The position numbers and the translations under genes are program-made. DNA of 64,000 bases from Acidimicrobiales bacterium (lineage in GTDB: Bacteria; Actinomycetota; Acidimicrobiia; Acidimicrobiales; Palsa-688). The stretch is taken from positions 62,001 through 126,000 of the forward strand of contig DASUWA010000027.1 of the NCBI GenBank assembly GCA_036378675.1, written 5' to 3'. Under the pieces are notes generated by a model. The model was not told the DNA's origin. It did no database searches and saw only the letters and a program-made list of their open reading frames with translations. Each line of letters begins with the position of its first letter. Positions within the stretch are counted from its first letter, which is position 1. This document shows, piece by piece, positions 32,534 through 40,406 of this stretch.

Positions 32534-33373
32534 ATGACTCACCCGGGGCGCCTCGCCGGCAGGGTGGCCATGGTCACCGGGGCCGCCCGAGGCCAAGGGC
32601 GTTCGCATGCGGTTCGCCTCGCCGCGGAGGGAGCGGACGTCGTTGCGATCGACCTCCTGGAGGACATCGCCTCGGTGCCCTACCGCCTGGCGACAAAAGC
32701 CGATCTCGACGAGACGGCCCGGCTGGTTGAGGAGGCCGGGGGGAAGGTCTTGTGCTCCCGGGCCGATGTCCGGGATTTCGATGAAGTTGATGCAGTCGCC
32801 GCCGAGGCTGCGGAACGGTTCGGTCGGTTGGACATCGTCTGCGCCAACGCCGGCATCATCTCGTACGCGTCGGGCCAAGCGTTGAGCGAGCAGGCGTGGT
32901 CGGACGTCATCGGCGTCAACTTGACGGGGGTCTGGCACACCCTCAAGGCTTGCGTTCCGCACATGCTGTCCGCGGGCCACGGCGGGTCGATCGTGATCAC
33001 CAGCTCCATGGCAGGGCTGAAGGGACTGGCCAACACGGCTCACTACACCGCCGCCAAGCACGGCGTGGTCGGGCTGATGAAGGTCTTCGCCGCCGAACTG
33101 GCAACGCAGGGGATCCGGGTGAACTGCGTGCACCCCACGTCGGTCAACACCGACATGCTGCACAACGAGGCGACCTACAACGTCTTCCGTCCCGGATTCG
33201 AGCACGCCACGCTGGAGGACGCCATGGACGGTTTCCATTTCGTCAACTCCATGCCGACTCCGTGGGTCGAACCGTCTGACGTGTCCGACGCGGTGGCCTG
33301 GTTGGCGTCCGACGAATCCCGGTTTGTTACCGGGATATCTCTTCCGGTCGACGCCGGGTTCCTTCTGCGTTGA
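32534..33373 (+). CDS. Mycofactocin-type NAD-binding short-chain dehydrogenase
   Basis: 279 aa. The cofactor loop reads TGAARGQGRSHAVRLAAEGADVVAIDL, the form characteristic of the mycofactocin-coupled SDR family (TIGR03971), and the following ASVPYRLATKADLDETARLVEEAGGKVL insertion is equally typical. The YxxxK pair is in HYTAAKHGVVGLMK. In this family the nicotinamide is thought to stay bound and to be reoxidised through mycofactocin; the mycofactocin genes are not in the window. Its 3' end overlaps the convergent LivF gene by 47 bases. Confidence 0.88.
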   Translation: MTHPGRLAGRVAMVTGAARGQGRSHAVRLAAEGADVVAIDLLEDIASVPYRLATKADLDETARLVEEAGGKVLCSRADVRDFDEVDAVAAEAAERFGRLDIVCANAGIISYASGQALSEQAWSDVIGVNLTGVWHTLKACVPHMLSAGHGGSIVITSSMAGLKGLANTAHYTAAKHGVVGLMKVFAAELATQGIRVNCVHPTSVNTDMLHNEATYNVFRPGFEHATLEDAMDGFHFVNSMPTPWVEPSDVSDAVAWLASDESRFVTGISLPVDAGFLLR

Positions 33374-34058
33374 AGTAGTGGTCCATGATCTGGGTGGAGC
33401 CGCGCAGCTCGGCCGGCTCCCCGGCGTAGACGATTCGGCCCTTGGCCAGGATGTAGACCACGTCGGCTATGGCGAGCGCTTTGGCGACGTATTGCTCCAC
33501 GACGAGCAGGCTGCGTCCGAAGGTCCGTAGATGGTCGAGGAACTCGAATATCTGGTCGACGACAACCGGGGCTAGGCCCATCGATATTTCGTCGAAGAGC
33601 ACAAGTGGGGCATCGCTGAGATAGGCGCGGAGCAGTGCGAGCATCTGCTGTTGGCCGCCACTCAGAGAGCCTGCCGGGCGCGGCATGCACGGGCGCAGGG
33701 CGGGAAAACAGTCGAGAGCCTCCTCGACTGACGCCGCGGGCTTGCCTCGCGGGGTGAAGAGGCGGACGTTGTCGCGGACCGTCAGGTCCGGGAAGACGCT
33801 GCGTCCCTCGGTGATGTGGCACACGCCCATGCGGGCGCGGGAGTCCGACCCCAGTGCCGACACATCCTGATCATCCAGAAGGACGCGTCCGGCGCGCGGG
33901 CGGAGCAGCCCGGACACCACCTTCAGCAACGAGGTCTTCCCGGCTCCGTTGGCACCCAGGAGCGCGACGACCTGGCCTGCGGGGACCGACATGGACAGGT
34001 CTCTGAGTACGACGGCCGACCCGTATGCAGCACTGACGTCTTCGAGGTCGAGCCTCAC
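33327..34058 (-). CDS. livF: Branched-chain-type ABC transporter ATPase (LivF), importer 1
   Basis: 243-aa ATPase. Walker A is GANGAGKTS, the signature LSGGQQQMLALLRAYL, Walker B LVLFDEISMGLAP and the switch histidine region VVEQYVAKAL. The 'E-Q-Y-V' and 'SMGLAP' are typical of LivF. It is the last of seven minus-strand genes overlapping end to end, and overlaps the convergent SDR gene. The substrate is not predictable; Liv-type systems in catabolic islands often import aromatic or short-chain carboxylates as well as amino acids. Confidence 0.92.
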   Translation of the reverse strand: MRLDLEDVSAAYGSAVVLRDLSMSVPAGQVVALLGANGAGKTSLLKVVSGLLRPRAGRVLLDDQDVSALGSDSRARMGVCHITEGRSVFPDLTVRDNVRLFTPRGKPAASVEEALDCFPALRPCMPRPAGSLSGGQQQMLALLRAYLSDAPLVLFDEISMGLAPVVVDQIFEFLDHLRTFGRSLLVVEQYVAKALAIADVVYILAKGRIVYAGEPAELRGSTQIMDHYFNAEGTRRRPEEISR

Positions 34059-34837
34059 GTGTGGACCCCCAGGTAGGCGTCACGGACCTCCGGGCTGGCC
34101 CGCACTTCACCGGGGGTTCCCTCGAATATCGGCTGCCCGAAGTCCAGCACGTAGATGTAGGAACAGATGCGCATCACCAGCTGCATGTCGTGTTCGACCA
34201 GCAGCACCCCGACCCCGCGCTGGGCGACGATCTCGCAGAGGATGTCCCCGATCCTCTCGCTCTCGGCGCTGTCGAGCCCGCTGGTGGGCTCGTCGAGGAG
34301 CAAGAGCCGGAAGCCCCCCGCCACGACTCGCGCCAGTTCCACCAGTCGCCTCTGACCGGTGCTCAATGAAGCCACGGGCTGCGATTCCAAATCGGTTATC
34401 CCGCAGGTATCCAAGGCTTGCCGGGTCTTCTCCTCGAGAGCCCGGCGTTCTGAACGGCTTACCCTCAGGTGACGGATGGCGCTGCTCCCGACCAGTAGCG
34501 CTTCGACGCCGAGGGCGACGTTCTCGCGGACGGTCATCTGGTTGCAAACCTCGACGATCTGAAACGTCCTGCCCAGACCCAACCGGGCCCGACGGGAGGG
34601 AGAGAGGTGGGTGGCGTCGACACCGAACACCGTTATCGAGCCGGCGGAGGGGCGGACCAGGCCGCTGACCGCGTTGAACACGGTGGTCTTGCCGGCACCG
34701 TTGGGTCCGATGAGGCCGGTGATGCAGCCGAGCGGGGCGGCTAGTTGAACGCCCGCAGCCGCCGGGACACCCTGGTACGCAACCGAGATATCGTGCACGA
34801 CCAAACCGTCTTCCAACGGAGTCGGCCGCTCTTTCAT
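34055..34837 (-). CDS. livG: Branched-chain-type ABC transporter ATPase (LivG), importer 1
   Basis: 260-aa ATPase with Walker A GPNGAGKTT, signature LSTGQRRLVELARVV, Walker B LLLLDEPTSGLD and VLLVEHDMQLVMRI, which is typical of LivG. The ATG at 34837 overlaps the stop of the permease gene (ATGA), and its own stop overlaps the LivF start. The longer frame to 34879 lies within the permease gene. It would pair with LivF under the fused permease. Confidence 0.92.
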   Translation of the reverse strand: MKERPTPLEDGLVVHDISVAYQGVPAAAGVQLAAPLGCITGLIGPNGAGKTTVFNAVSGLVRPSAGSITVFGVDATHLSPSRRARLGLGRTFQIVEVCNQMTVRENVALGVEALLVGSSAIRHLRVSRSERRALEEKTRQALDTCGITDLESQPVASLSTGQRRLVELARVVAGGFRLLLLDEPTSGLDSAESERIGDILCEIVAQRGVGVLLVEHDMQLVMRICSYIYVLDFGQPIFEGTPGEVRASPEVRDAYLGVHT

Positions 34838-36726
34838 CCGTAGGTCTCCACCCTGGATCGCAGCGGGCTGTGCTGCCACCGCCAGGACGACTCTGCGGCG
34901 AGGCGGGCGACCCAGGAGGCAAGCTCGGAGCGCGACGCCAAGACCAGCGAGGCGATCACCGCGGCGAGCCCGAACAGCAGGGTTTGCTGGTCACTCGTGA
35001 ACTTGGTGAGATACCCGGGCACCACCGCAATGAGAAGTGCGGCCAGCACGCTGGAGCGGAACAGTCGCGTCCCGCAGACAGCGAGGACTGCGACCAACAC
35101 GAGCGATTGGACGGGCCCGTACGCGGAGCCGCTCGCCGCCGAGAACTGCGAGATCATCAGTGCCCCGCCGATCCCGGCGAAGAACGACGAAATGCAGAAC
35201 ACGATCAGACGGGTGAGGTTCACCTCGAGCCCGTGGGTCGCCAGCATCGTCGGCGTCTCGGACAGCCCGCGCAGCAGACGCCCCAGCCGGCTGCGCTGGA
35301 CGGCGACCATCGCCGCCAACGATGCGGCCGCGATGGCGAGGCACGCGTAGAAGAACCACGTGTCGCTCGCTCCGTGCACGAACCACAGTCGGGGCCGGGT
35401 CGCTCTGACCGTGAGGCCGCCACCGAACATCAGGAACGACGGGAACACCACTTCTTGCATCAGCACCCCGAAACCGAGTGTTGCCAAAGCCAGATAGATC
35501 CCAGATACGCGCATCGCGGGAAGGACGATCAGCGCCCCGACCGGGACGGTCACCAGCCCGGCCACGAGCAGGGCGATCAGCCAAGGCACCCCGTCGGACG
35601 TGAGGTGTCCCATGGTGGTGGACCCGATCGCCACGAATGCCATCTGACACAGCGAGACCTGCCCCGACGTCCAGGTGAGCAGGCCGAGAGACCCGAAGAT
35701 CACCGCGTAGGTCAGCGCCGCCGTCCACACCGGCAGGTGGGCGCCGACCAGCCGCGGCATCGCCAACAGTAAGGCCGCGGCCGGCACCCAGACCACCGCT
35801 GCGTGCCTGGGGTTGAAGGGGCGGGCCGGTTGGGCGATACCTCGCACGATCGACGGGCCGCCCGGCAGCCGGCGGGGCGGGACCACCAGGAGAACCGCTA
35901 TTAAAACGAGGAACGGTATTGCAGGGGGAAGGCCGCCGAGCGGCCCGTGAGTCGCGTATTTCGTGGCGACCGAAGCGAGAACCCCGACCAGGATCCCGCC
36001 GAGATAGGTGAGTGGCAGACTCGAAAAAAGTCCGATCGCGCACGCCCCGAACGCCTGAATGACCAACAGTGTGAGCAGGGTCGCGTCCAGGCCGAGCGTC
36101 GGGGCCAGCAACATCCCGGAGAGCGCGGCGAACACCGAGCCCAAGCTCCACGCGGCTGCACGTACCCGGTTGGGTCGCTCCCCGGTCAGGCCCACCAACG
36201 ACGGCACGTCCACCGCGGCCCGCATAGCAACGCCGAGGCGGCTTAGCCGCATGAACAGGTACAACCCAACGGACAGCGCCAGCACCAAGCCGGCGGTGAT
36301 GACCTCGCCCCAGCTGATCAGGACGCCGTCGACGTTGAACCCGGTCTGAGGCAGAAACGACGGGAAGTTCCGGGTCACGTCTCCGAACACCACCAAGAGC
36401 AGGCCGTCGACAGCTAGAAACAAGCCGACGGTGAGAGCGACGACGAGGCTGGGCGGGGCGTCCATGACCACCCTTGTCAACGGCTCGAGGACCGTCGCAC
36501 CCAACAGCGCAAACCCGGCTAGCACTACCACGGCTGCCACCGGCCAAGGCCAGCCGTCGAGAACGTGGAGCTCGTAGAAGACGAACGCGGCCGCCGCAGC
36601 CAGGGCGCCGTGCCCGAAGTTGAAAACCCCCGAAGTCCGGTATGTCAGCACGAGGCCAACTCCGGCCAGGCCGTAGAGCGATCCGGTGACAACGCCGACG
36701 ACGAGGAACGGAAGAAGCGAGCTCAC
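34834..36726 (-). CDS. Fused LivH-LivM permease, importer 1
   Basis: 630-aa membrane protein. The first half (LPFLVVGVVTGSLYGLAGVGLVLTYRTSGVFNFGHGALA) is a LivH-type permease; the second half begins near residue 310 and has the LivM core TWTSGQVSLCQMAFVAIG and a later EVNLTRLIVFCISSFFAGIGGAL. The two permeases are usually separate genes. GTG 36726 (VSSLLPFLV) overlaps the stop of the preceding gene (GTGA); the frame can start 3 codons earlier. It should form the whole membrane part of the importer. Confidence 0.88.
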   Translation of the reverse strand: MSSLLPFLVVGVVTGSLYGLAGVGLVLTYRTSGVFNFGHGALAAAAAFVFYELHVLDGWPWPVAAVVVLAGFALLGATVLEPLTRVVMDAPPSLVVALTVGLFLAVDGLLLVVFGDVTRNFPSFLPQTGFNVDGVLISWGEVITAGLVLALSVGLYLFMRLSRLGVAMRAAVDVPSLVGLTGERPNRVRAAAWSLGSVFAALSGMLLAPTLGLDATLLTLLVIQAFGACAIGLFSSLPLTYLGGILVGVLASVATKYATHGPLGGLPPAIPFLVLIAVLLVVPPRRLPGGPSIVRGIAQPARPFNPRHAAVVWVPAAALLLAMPRLVGAHLPVWTAALTYAVIFGSLGLLTWTSGQVSLCQMAFVAIGSTTMGHLTSDGVPWLIALLVAGLVTVPVGALIVLPAMRVSGIYLALATLGFGVLMQEVVFPSFLMFGGGLTVRATRPRLWFVHGASDTWFFYACLAIAAASLAAMVAVQRSRLGRLLRGLSETPTMLATHGLEVNLTRLIVFCISSFFAGIGGALMISQFSAASGSAYGPVQSLVLVAVLAVCGTRLFRSSVLAALLIAVVPGYLTKFTSDQQTLLFGLAAVIASLVLASRSELASWVARLAAESSWRWQHSPLRSRVETYG

Positions 36727-37181
36727 GCCTGGCACACCTGACAGGGCACCCGATCCTTGCGGGCGCCGCTCGCGACGGTCGGCTTACCTTTGACCAGCGG
36801 GCATCCGGGACGGTGGAACATCGTCACCCCGGGGGCCTTGACAGCCACTCGGACATCCGAAGCTGACGTGCGGAGCCGCTCCGCGGACGGTGTAGCGCGG
36901 TCCGGAAGTAGGAGGACTCGCGCAGTGCCCACGTTGCGTCGACCTTGCAGCAACCACAACGCGTTGCTTAGCCCGCAGACGATCAGCCCGACCAGTCCCA
37001 AGTTCAGCCAGGTGAGCTCTCCGCGCACCGTCAACTGGCCGCTCGCCTCGAACCACGAGGCGATCATCAGCGCCGCCCCGACCACCTGGCCGAGTACCGC
37101 ACGCGTGACGTCGTCTCCTTTCCAGGGGTGCCACTTCGTCTGGTCACGACGACCGAGGGCACTCGGGTTCAGCTCATCCAT
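36723..37181 (-). CDS. Small membrane protein with a C-terminal cysteine motif, Liv operon
   Basis: 152 aa. Two hydrophobic helices (VLGQVVGAALMIASWF and LGLVGLIVCGLSNALWLL) are followed by a soluble tail, MFHRPGCPLVKGKPTVASGARKDRVPCQVCQA, with cysteines spaced C-x17-C-x2-C or similar, and H close to the first cysteine. This could bind zinc or serve as an Ada-like/ZZ-like fold. I do not recognise a named family. The gene overlaps its neighbours on both sides, so it is co-translated with the permease. Confidence 0.68.
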   Translation of the reverse strand: MDELNPSALGRRDQTKWHPWKGDDVTRAVLGQVVGAALMIASWFEASGQLTVRGELTWLNLGLVGLIVCGLSNALWLLQGRRNVGTARVLLLPDRATPSAERLRTSASDVRVAVKAPGVTMFHRPGCPLVKGKPTVASGARKDRVPCQVCQA

Positions 37182-37518
37182 GCGAACCGCTTCGGGTCCG
37201 CGACGCTCTTTGCTTCGCAGGGACGACGGGGTCGGCGCCGTTGGTGAGGTTCGCCTGGTCGCGCTTCAGCTCTTGATGGATGCGATCCAGCTTTCGCCAC
37301 TCGTCACGCAGGTCGGCCGACAGCCACAAGGTCGCCCCCAGGCCCAGAGCGAACAGGCCGGCCAGACCTCCTGACGCGAGATAGGGGATCTGCTGGGTCG
37401 CCAGCGTCGACCGGCTGACCCCCAAGTAGCCGAGGATTAGGGCCACCACCCCGAACACCACGACAGCGACCGCCGCTGAACGGTCCCACTGGTTTCTCAA
37501 CCACTTGAAGATGTCCAT
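37174..37518 (-). CDS. Small two-helix membrane protein, Liv operon
   Basis: 114 aa. Two helices (SAAVAVVVFGVVALILGYLG and YLASGGLAGLFALGLGATLWL) then a charged coiled tail (DLRDEWRKLDRIHQELKRDQANL) that may face the cytoplasm. It overlaps the preceding anchored protein gene by 22 bases and the following gene by 8 bases. The function is unknown; the tail suggests protein contacts, possibly with the importer or the anchored protein. Confidence 0.66.
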   Translation of the reverse strand: MDIFKWLRNQWDRSAAVAVVVFGVVALILGYLGVSRSTLATQQIPYLASGGLAGLFALGLGATLWLSADLRDEWRKLDRIHQELKRDQANLTNGADPVVPAKQRASRTRSGSHG

Positions 37519-38825
37519 GGTCCCCTCACTCCCAAGCTGCGCATCAGCTGCGCGGCGACGACAGCAACAAGCGCCGCGGCGGCAAACACCAGATAGAGGC
37601 TCCGGATGTCGAAGCCAACCGGATTCCCTACAAGACTGATCGACCTCCCCGACAACGAGCCAACAGGCGCCGGCTGCCTGACACGCGAGCCGCCAGCAAG
37701 CAGGCCGCCGCTCGGCGCCGCCGAAGCGTCACCGGCCGCAGCAGAGATCGACGGACCAGCCGAGTTCGTCGACGTCGCGTCGGACGTTCCTGAGCCAGTT
37801 CCGGTGCCCGACAGGTCAGATGCACCGCCCGAGGTCGAAGCCGTCGTGTCGGGAGGTCCCGCTCCGACCTGCATGGCCGCGTCGGCGCCTCCGAGAATGA
37901 GCGTGAAAGTGCCCGGGCCGGTTCCCGCGCCCAGGTCGTTGACCGGTCCGGTGAGCTCCACCGCCGGCGCGAGCACTTCGCCGTTGTAGTGCTGCGGCCC
38001 GACGACCGTGGCGGTCAGCCCGGAGCCGGCGAGTATCGAGTGCAGCGTCGGGTTTATCGGCAGTGGAACACTCGGGCCGGCCAGGTTCAGACCAGTCCCC
38101 GAAAGCGACACCGGCACCCCCCCGACTTGCACGCCTGTGATGACCAGCTTGGTCGAGGGCGTCACGCTGCCGTCAGCCGACGCCGTCTCGATGGCGGTTG
38201 AGACCACGTCGCCGATGGCAAGCGGCCCCACCTTCAGGCCCTGGATCTCCGAGGTCGCCTGAGCCACCACGCTGCCGTCGTCCTGGATCTTGACGCTAGA
38301 GGCGGAGGTGACCAGCGCAACGTTGCCGATCAGCCCGTCCTGCAGTCCGCCGCTCGCGCTCGACTCAGTCCCGGTGTCGGTGCTGGTCGTGCGGAGCGAA
38401 TAGGGGCCGGCGCCGACCTGGTCGCTCGGCTGGGTGCCCGCCTCGGACTGCGCGTAGAACGGATACGACGGCGGCTGAGGAATGCTGACCGGAGGCAACC
38501 CCGACAAACCGGTGCTCAGCAGCCCCTGAAGCAAGGTCGGCGCAGACACGACGGTGTCGCCGGGATCGGGGAAGGCCGCGTACCCGATGCTCGTGCCGAA
38601 CGACGTGAGCTCCGACTGGGCGGTCGGTCCCCCGCCGTTGACCGGTGTGCTCGTGATGGGCCCGCCGGGCACCGTGACCGTCAGGTTCACCCCGAACGCG
38701 TCCGACGAGCCCGCAAACGATGCCGGACCGCTATTCGCGTACGCGGAAGCCGGCACCAACACCAGCCCGACTGCTCCCGCCGCCATCGCGGCCGCCCACC
38801 ATCGCGAACTTGGAAGGATGATCAC
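37497..38825 (-). CDS. Secreted protein with C-terminal membrane anchor, Liv operon
   Basis: About 442 aa. The N-terminus has a signal peptide (WWAAAMAAGAVGLVLVPASAYA); the middle is rich in beta strands, threonine, serine and glycine (FGVNLTVTVPGG, TLLQGLLSTGLSGLPPVSI, VVSTAIETASADGSVTPSTKLVITGVQVGGVPVSL); a Ser/Thr/Ala-rich linker follows and a C-terminal helix (YLVFAAAALVAVVAAQLM) anchors it. GTG 38825 is 2 bases after the binding-protein stop. No enzyme motif is visible. It may be a cell-surface partner of the importer. Confidence 0.7.
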   Translation of the reverse strand: MIILPSSRWWAAAMAAGAVGLVLVPASAYANSGPASFAGSSDAFGVNLTVTVPGGPITSTPVNGGGPTAQSELTSFGTSIGYAAFPDPGDTVVSAPTLLQGLLSTGLSGLPPVSIPQPPSYPFYAQSEAGTQPSDQVGAGPYSLRTTSTDTGTESSASGGLQDGLIGNVALVTSASSVKIQDDGSVVAQATSEIQGLKVGPLAIGDVVSTAIETASADGSVTPSTKLVITGVQVGGVPVSLSGTGLNLAGPSVPLPINPTLHSILAGSGLTATVVGPQHYNGEVLAPAVELTGPVNDLGAGTGPGTFTLILGGADAAMQVGAGPPDTTASTSGGASDLSGTGTGSGTSDATSTNSAGPSISAAAGDASAAPSGGLLAGGSRVRQPAPVGSLSGRSISLVGNPVGFDIRSLYLVFAAAALVAVVAAQLMRSLGVRGPWTSSSG

Positions 38826-38827
38826 CT

Positions 38828-40309
38828 TCAGGACTCGCACGTGCGGTGACCGCCATTTGGGCTCACGAAGGTGCCGTTCTCCAGCTTGACCTGGAACCAG
38901 CAGATGCCGACCGGGGCGTTCTGCCCTGCGGTGAACGTCAGCGGGTTGGTGATCCCACCGAGGTCGTTGTTCTTGATGCTGTCCATCCCGGCCAGGATCT
39001 GCGCCGAGGTGATGTTCCCGGGCGGAAGATTCGACTCCCCCGCCAGGAACATCTGCGCGGTCACCCACCCCTGGATCGACGAACCGTCGAGCGGAACCCC
39101 GGCGCCGTACTGGCTCATCACCTTCTGGAACAGAGCAACCGACGGAATATTGGTAGCCGTCCACGGCACGTAACCCAGCTCGGTGTCGAGACCGTTGAGG
39201 TTCGCATCACCCGCCATGTCCGGCGTCGTCGTCTGGGCGGCGGTCGCCAGTTGCGGATGGAAGTTGATCCCGGCACACGACGATGCGGCCCGGTGAATGC
39301 TGTTCGGGTCGAGTGCCACCAGCAGGGCGGTCACACCGGCCTGCTCTGCCGCCTGACACTGCGAGGTGAAGTTCGGGGCACTCAGCGAACCGGTGCCGTT
39401 GTACACGAGTGTCAAGCCGATCTTTTGGGTGTCTGCCGGGGCCTGCTGCGCGTACACGGAGCACTCGGCGGCTTCAACGCACGAGAGGACCCCTACGTGG
39501 GCCTTCTGGCTAGGGGTGAGCTCCTGCGCCATCCCTGCGAACACCGAGTACACGAGCGCGTCGCCACTGGCCGACTCGGGAAAGAAGTTGGGGTGGTCGT
39601 AGTAGAACTGCTCCGCTCCCTCGCTCCCGATGACCGGGATCTTGTGGGACGCGAGGAACTGTTCGCTGCCGGCAGCGGCCAGGGGTGCATCGTTCTGAAC
39701 GAAGGCGACGACGTGATCCTGGTCGACCAGTTGTTCGGTGAGTGCCTGGTTCTGCGAAGGGCTGCCGCCGTCGTCGGCGATGACGTACTTCAGCGGATGG
39801 CAGGCCACGCCGCCTTGAGCGTTGATGTAAGCGACCCATGCGGCGACTGCCCGCGGCCCCGCCGCAACGGCGGCTCCGGCGATTCCGGACTGCTCGCCGA
39901 CGCTGCCGATCACGATCGTAGGTTGCGAAGAACTGCAAGCGTGCGAAGCGGTCGGCTGTCCCGCGCCGATCGAACCGGATCGGGCCCCGCTCGCAGTAGG
40001 CCCGCCTCCACCTCCTGACGCTGATTGCGACGTGCCGGCTCCTCCCGCAGACGTGACCGGTGACCCGGGCGCGGCCTGGGACTGCGACGCGCCGCTCCCG
40101 CCGGCATCTGTGCTCGGAGCGCCACTCGAAGGTCCCGCGGCGCCCTGCCCGCCGGCCACAGGGGTGCCCGCCTGGGCCTTCAGCAACTTCGAGTAAGGCT
40201 CCCGGGTACCGCAGCCGGACACGGTCAGCGCGGACAACGCGACGACCACCGCTGTTGCCGCCACCATCGTGGTTCGAGCACTAGTCCTGAAGCATTCCCC
40301 CAGCTTCAC
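38828..40309 (-). CDS. LivJ-type substrate-binding lipoprotein with a long tether, importer 1
   Basis: 493 aa. The signal peptide ends in a lipobox (ALTVSGCG) near residue 33. Residues 45-125 are a low-complexity tether of Gly, Ser, Ala, Thr and Pro, and then a type-I periplasmic-binding fold begins (QPTIVIGSVGEQSGIAGAAVAAGPRAVAAWVAYINAQGG). The ligand pocket residues cannot be assigned to a substrate. It is the first gene of the seven-gene Liv operon, with a 19-bp operator in its promoter gap at 40330-40348. Confidence 0.86.
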   Translation of the reverse strand: MKLGECFRTSARTTMVAATAVVVALSALTVSGCGTREPYSKLLKAQAGTPVAGGQGAAGPSSGAPSTDAGGSGASQSQAAPGSPVTSAGGAGTSQSASGGGGGPTASGARSGSIGAGQPTASHACSSSQPTIVIGSVGEQSGIAGAAVAAGPRAVAAWVAYINAQGGVACHPLKYVIADDGGSPSQNQALTEQLVDQDHVVAFVQNDAPLAAAGSEQFLASHKIPVIGSEGAEQFYYDHPNFFPESASGDALVYSVFAGMAQELTPSQKAHVGVLSCVEAAECSVYAQQAPADTQKIGLTLVYNGTGSLSAPNFTSQCQAAEQAGVTALLVALDPNSIHRAASSCAGINFHPQLATAAQTTTPDMAGDANLNGLDTELGYVPWTATNIPSVALFQKVMSQYGAGVPLDGSSIQGWVTAQMFLAGESNLPPGNITSAQILAGMDSIKNNDLGGITNPLTFTAGQNAPVGICWFQVKLENGTFVSPNGGHRTCES

Positions 40310-40329
40310 GCACGTTAGTGTGGCACAAA

Positions 40330-40348
40330 TCGCTTAATCCTGCAACGA
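40330..40348 (-). promoter_or_regulatory. 19-bp catabolic operator (site 2), before importer 1
   Basis: Minus strand reads TCGTTGCAGGATTAAGCGA; the left half matches the consensus, the right half is weaker. Further CGATTT at 40355-40360 lies next to it. It is 20 bases before the ATG at 40309. Confidence 0.5.
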
Positions 40349-40406
40349 TTTCTACGATTTAACCCTCGTTGCCCAGCGTTCGATCCCGGGAGCGCATCCA
40401 GTCCGC

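Noticed and set aside
34991-36547. A 518-codon minus-strand frame within the fused permease in another phase
   Set aside because: It is Arg-rich and lacks membrane segments, while the phase chosen has the LivH and LivM cores.
40327-40351. AAATCG / CGATTT inverted repeat as a terminator
   Set aside because: The arms are only 6 bp, and the repeat coincides with the operator-like sequence before the importer start.
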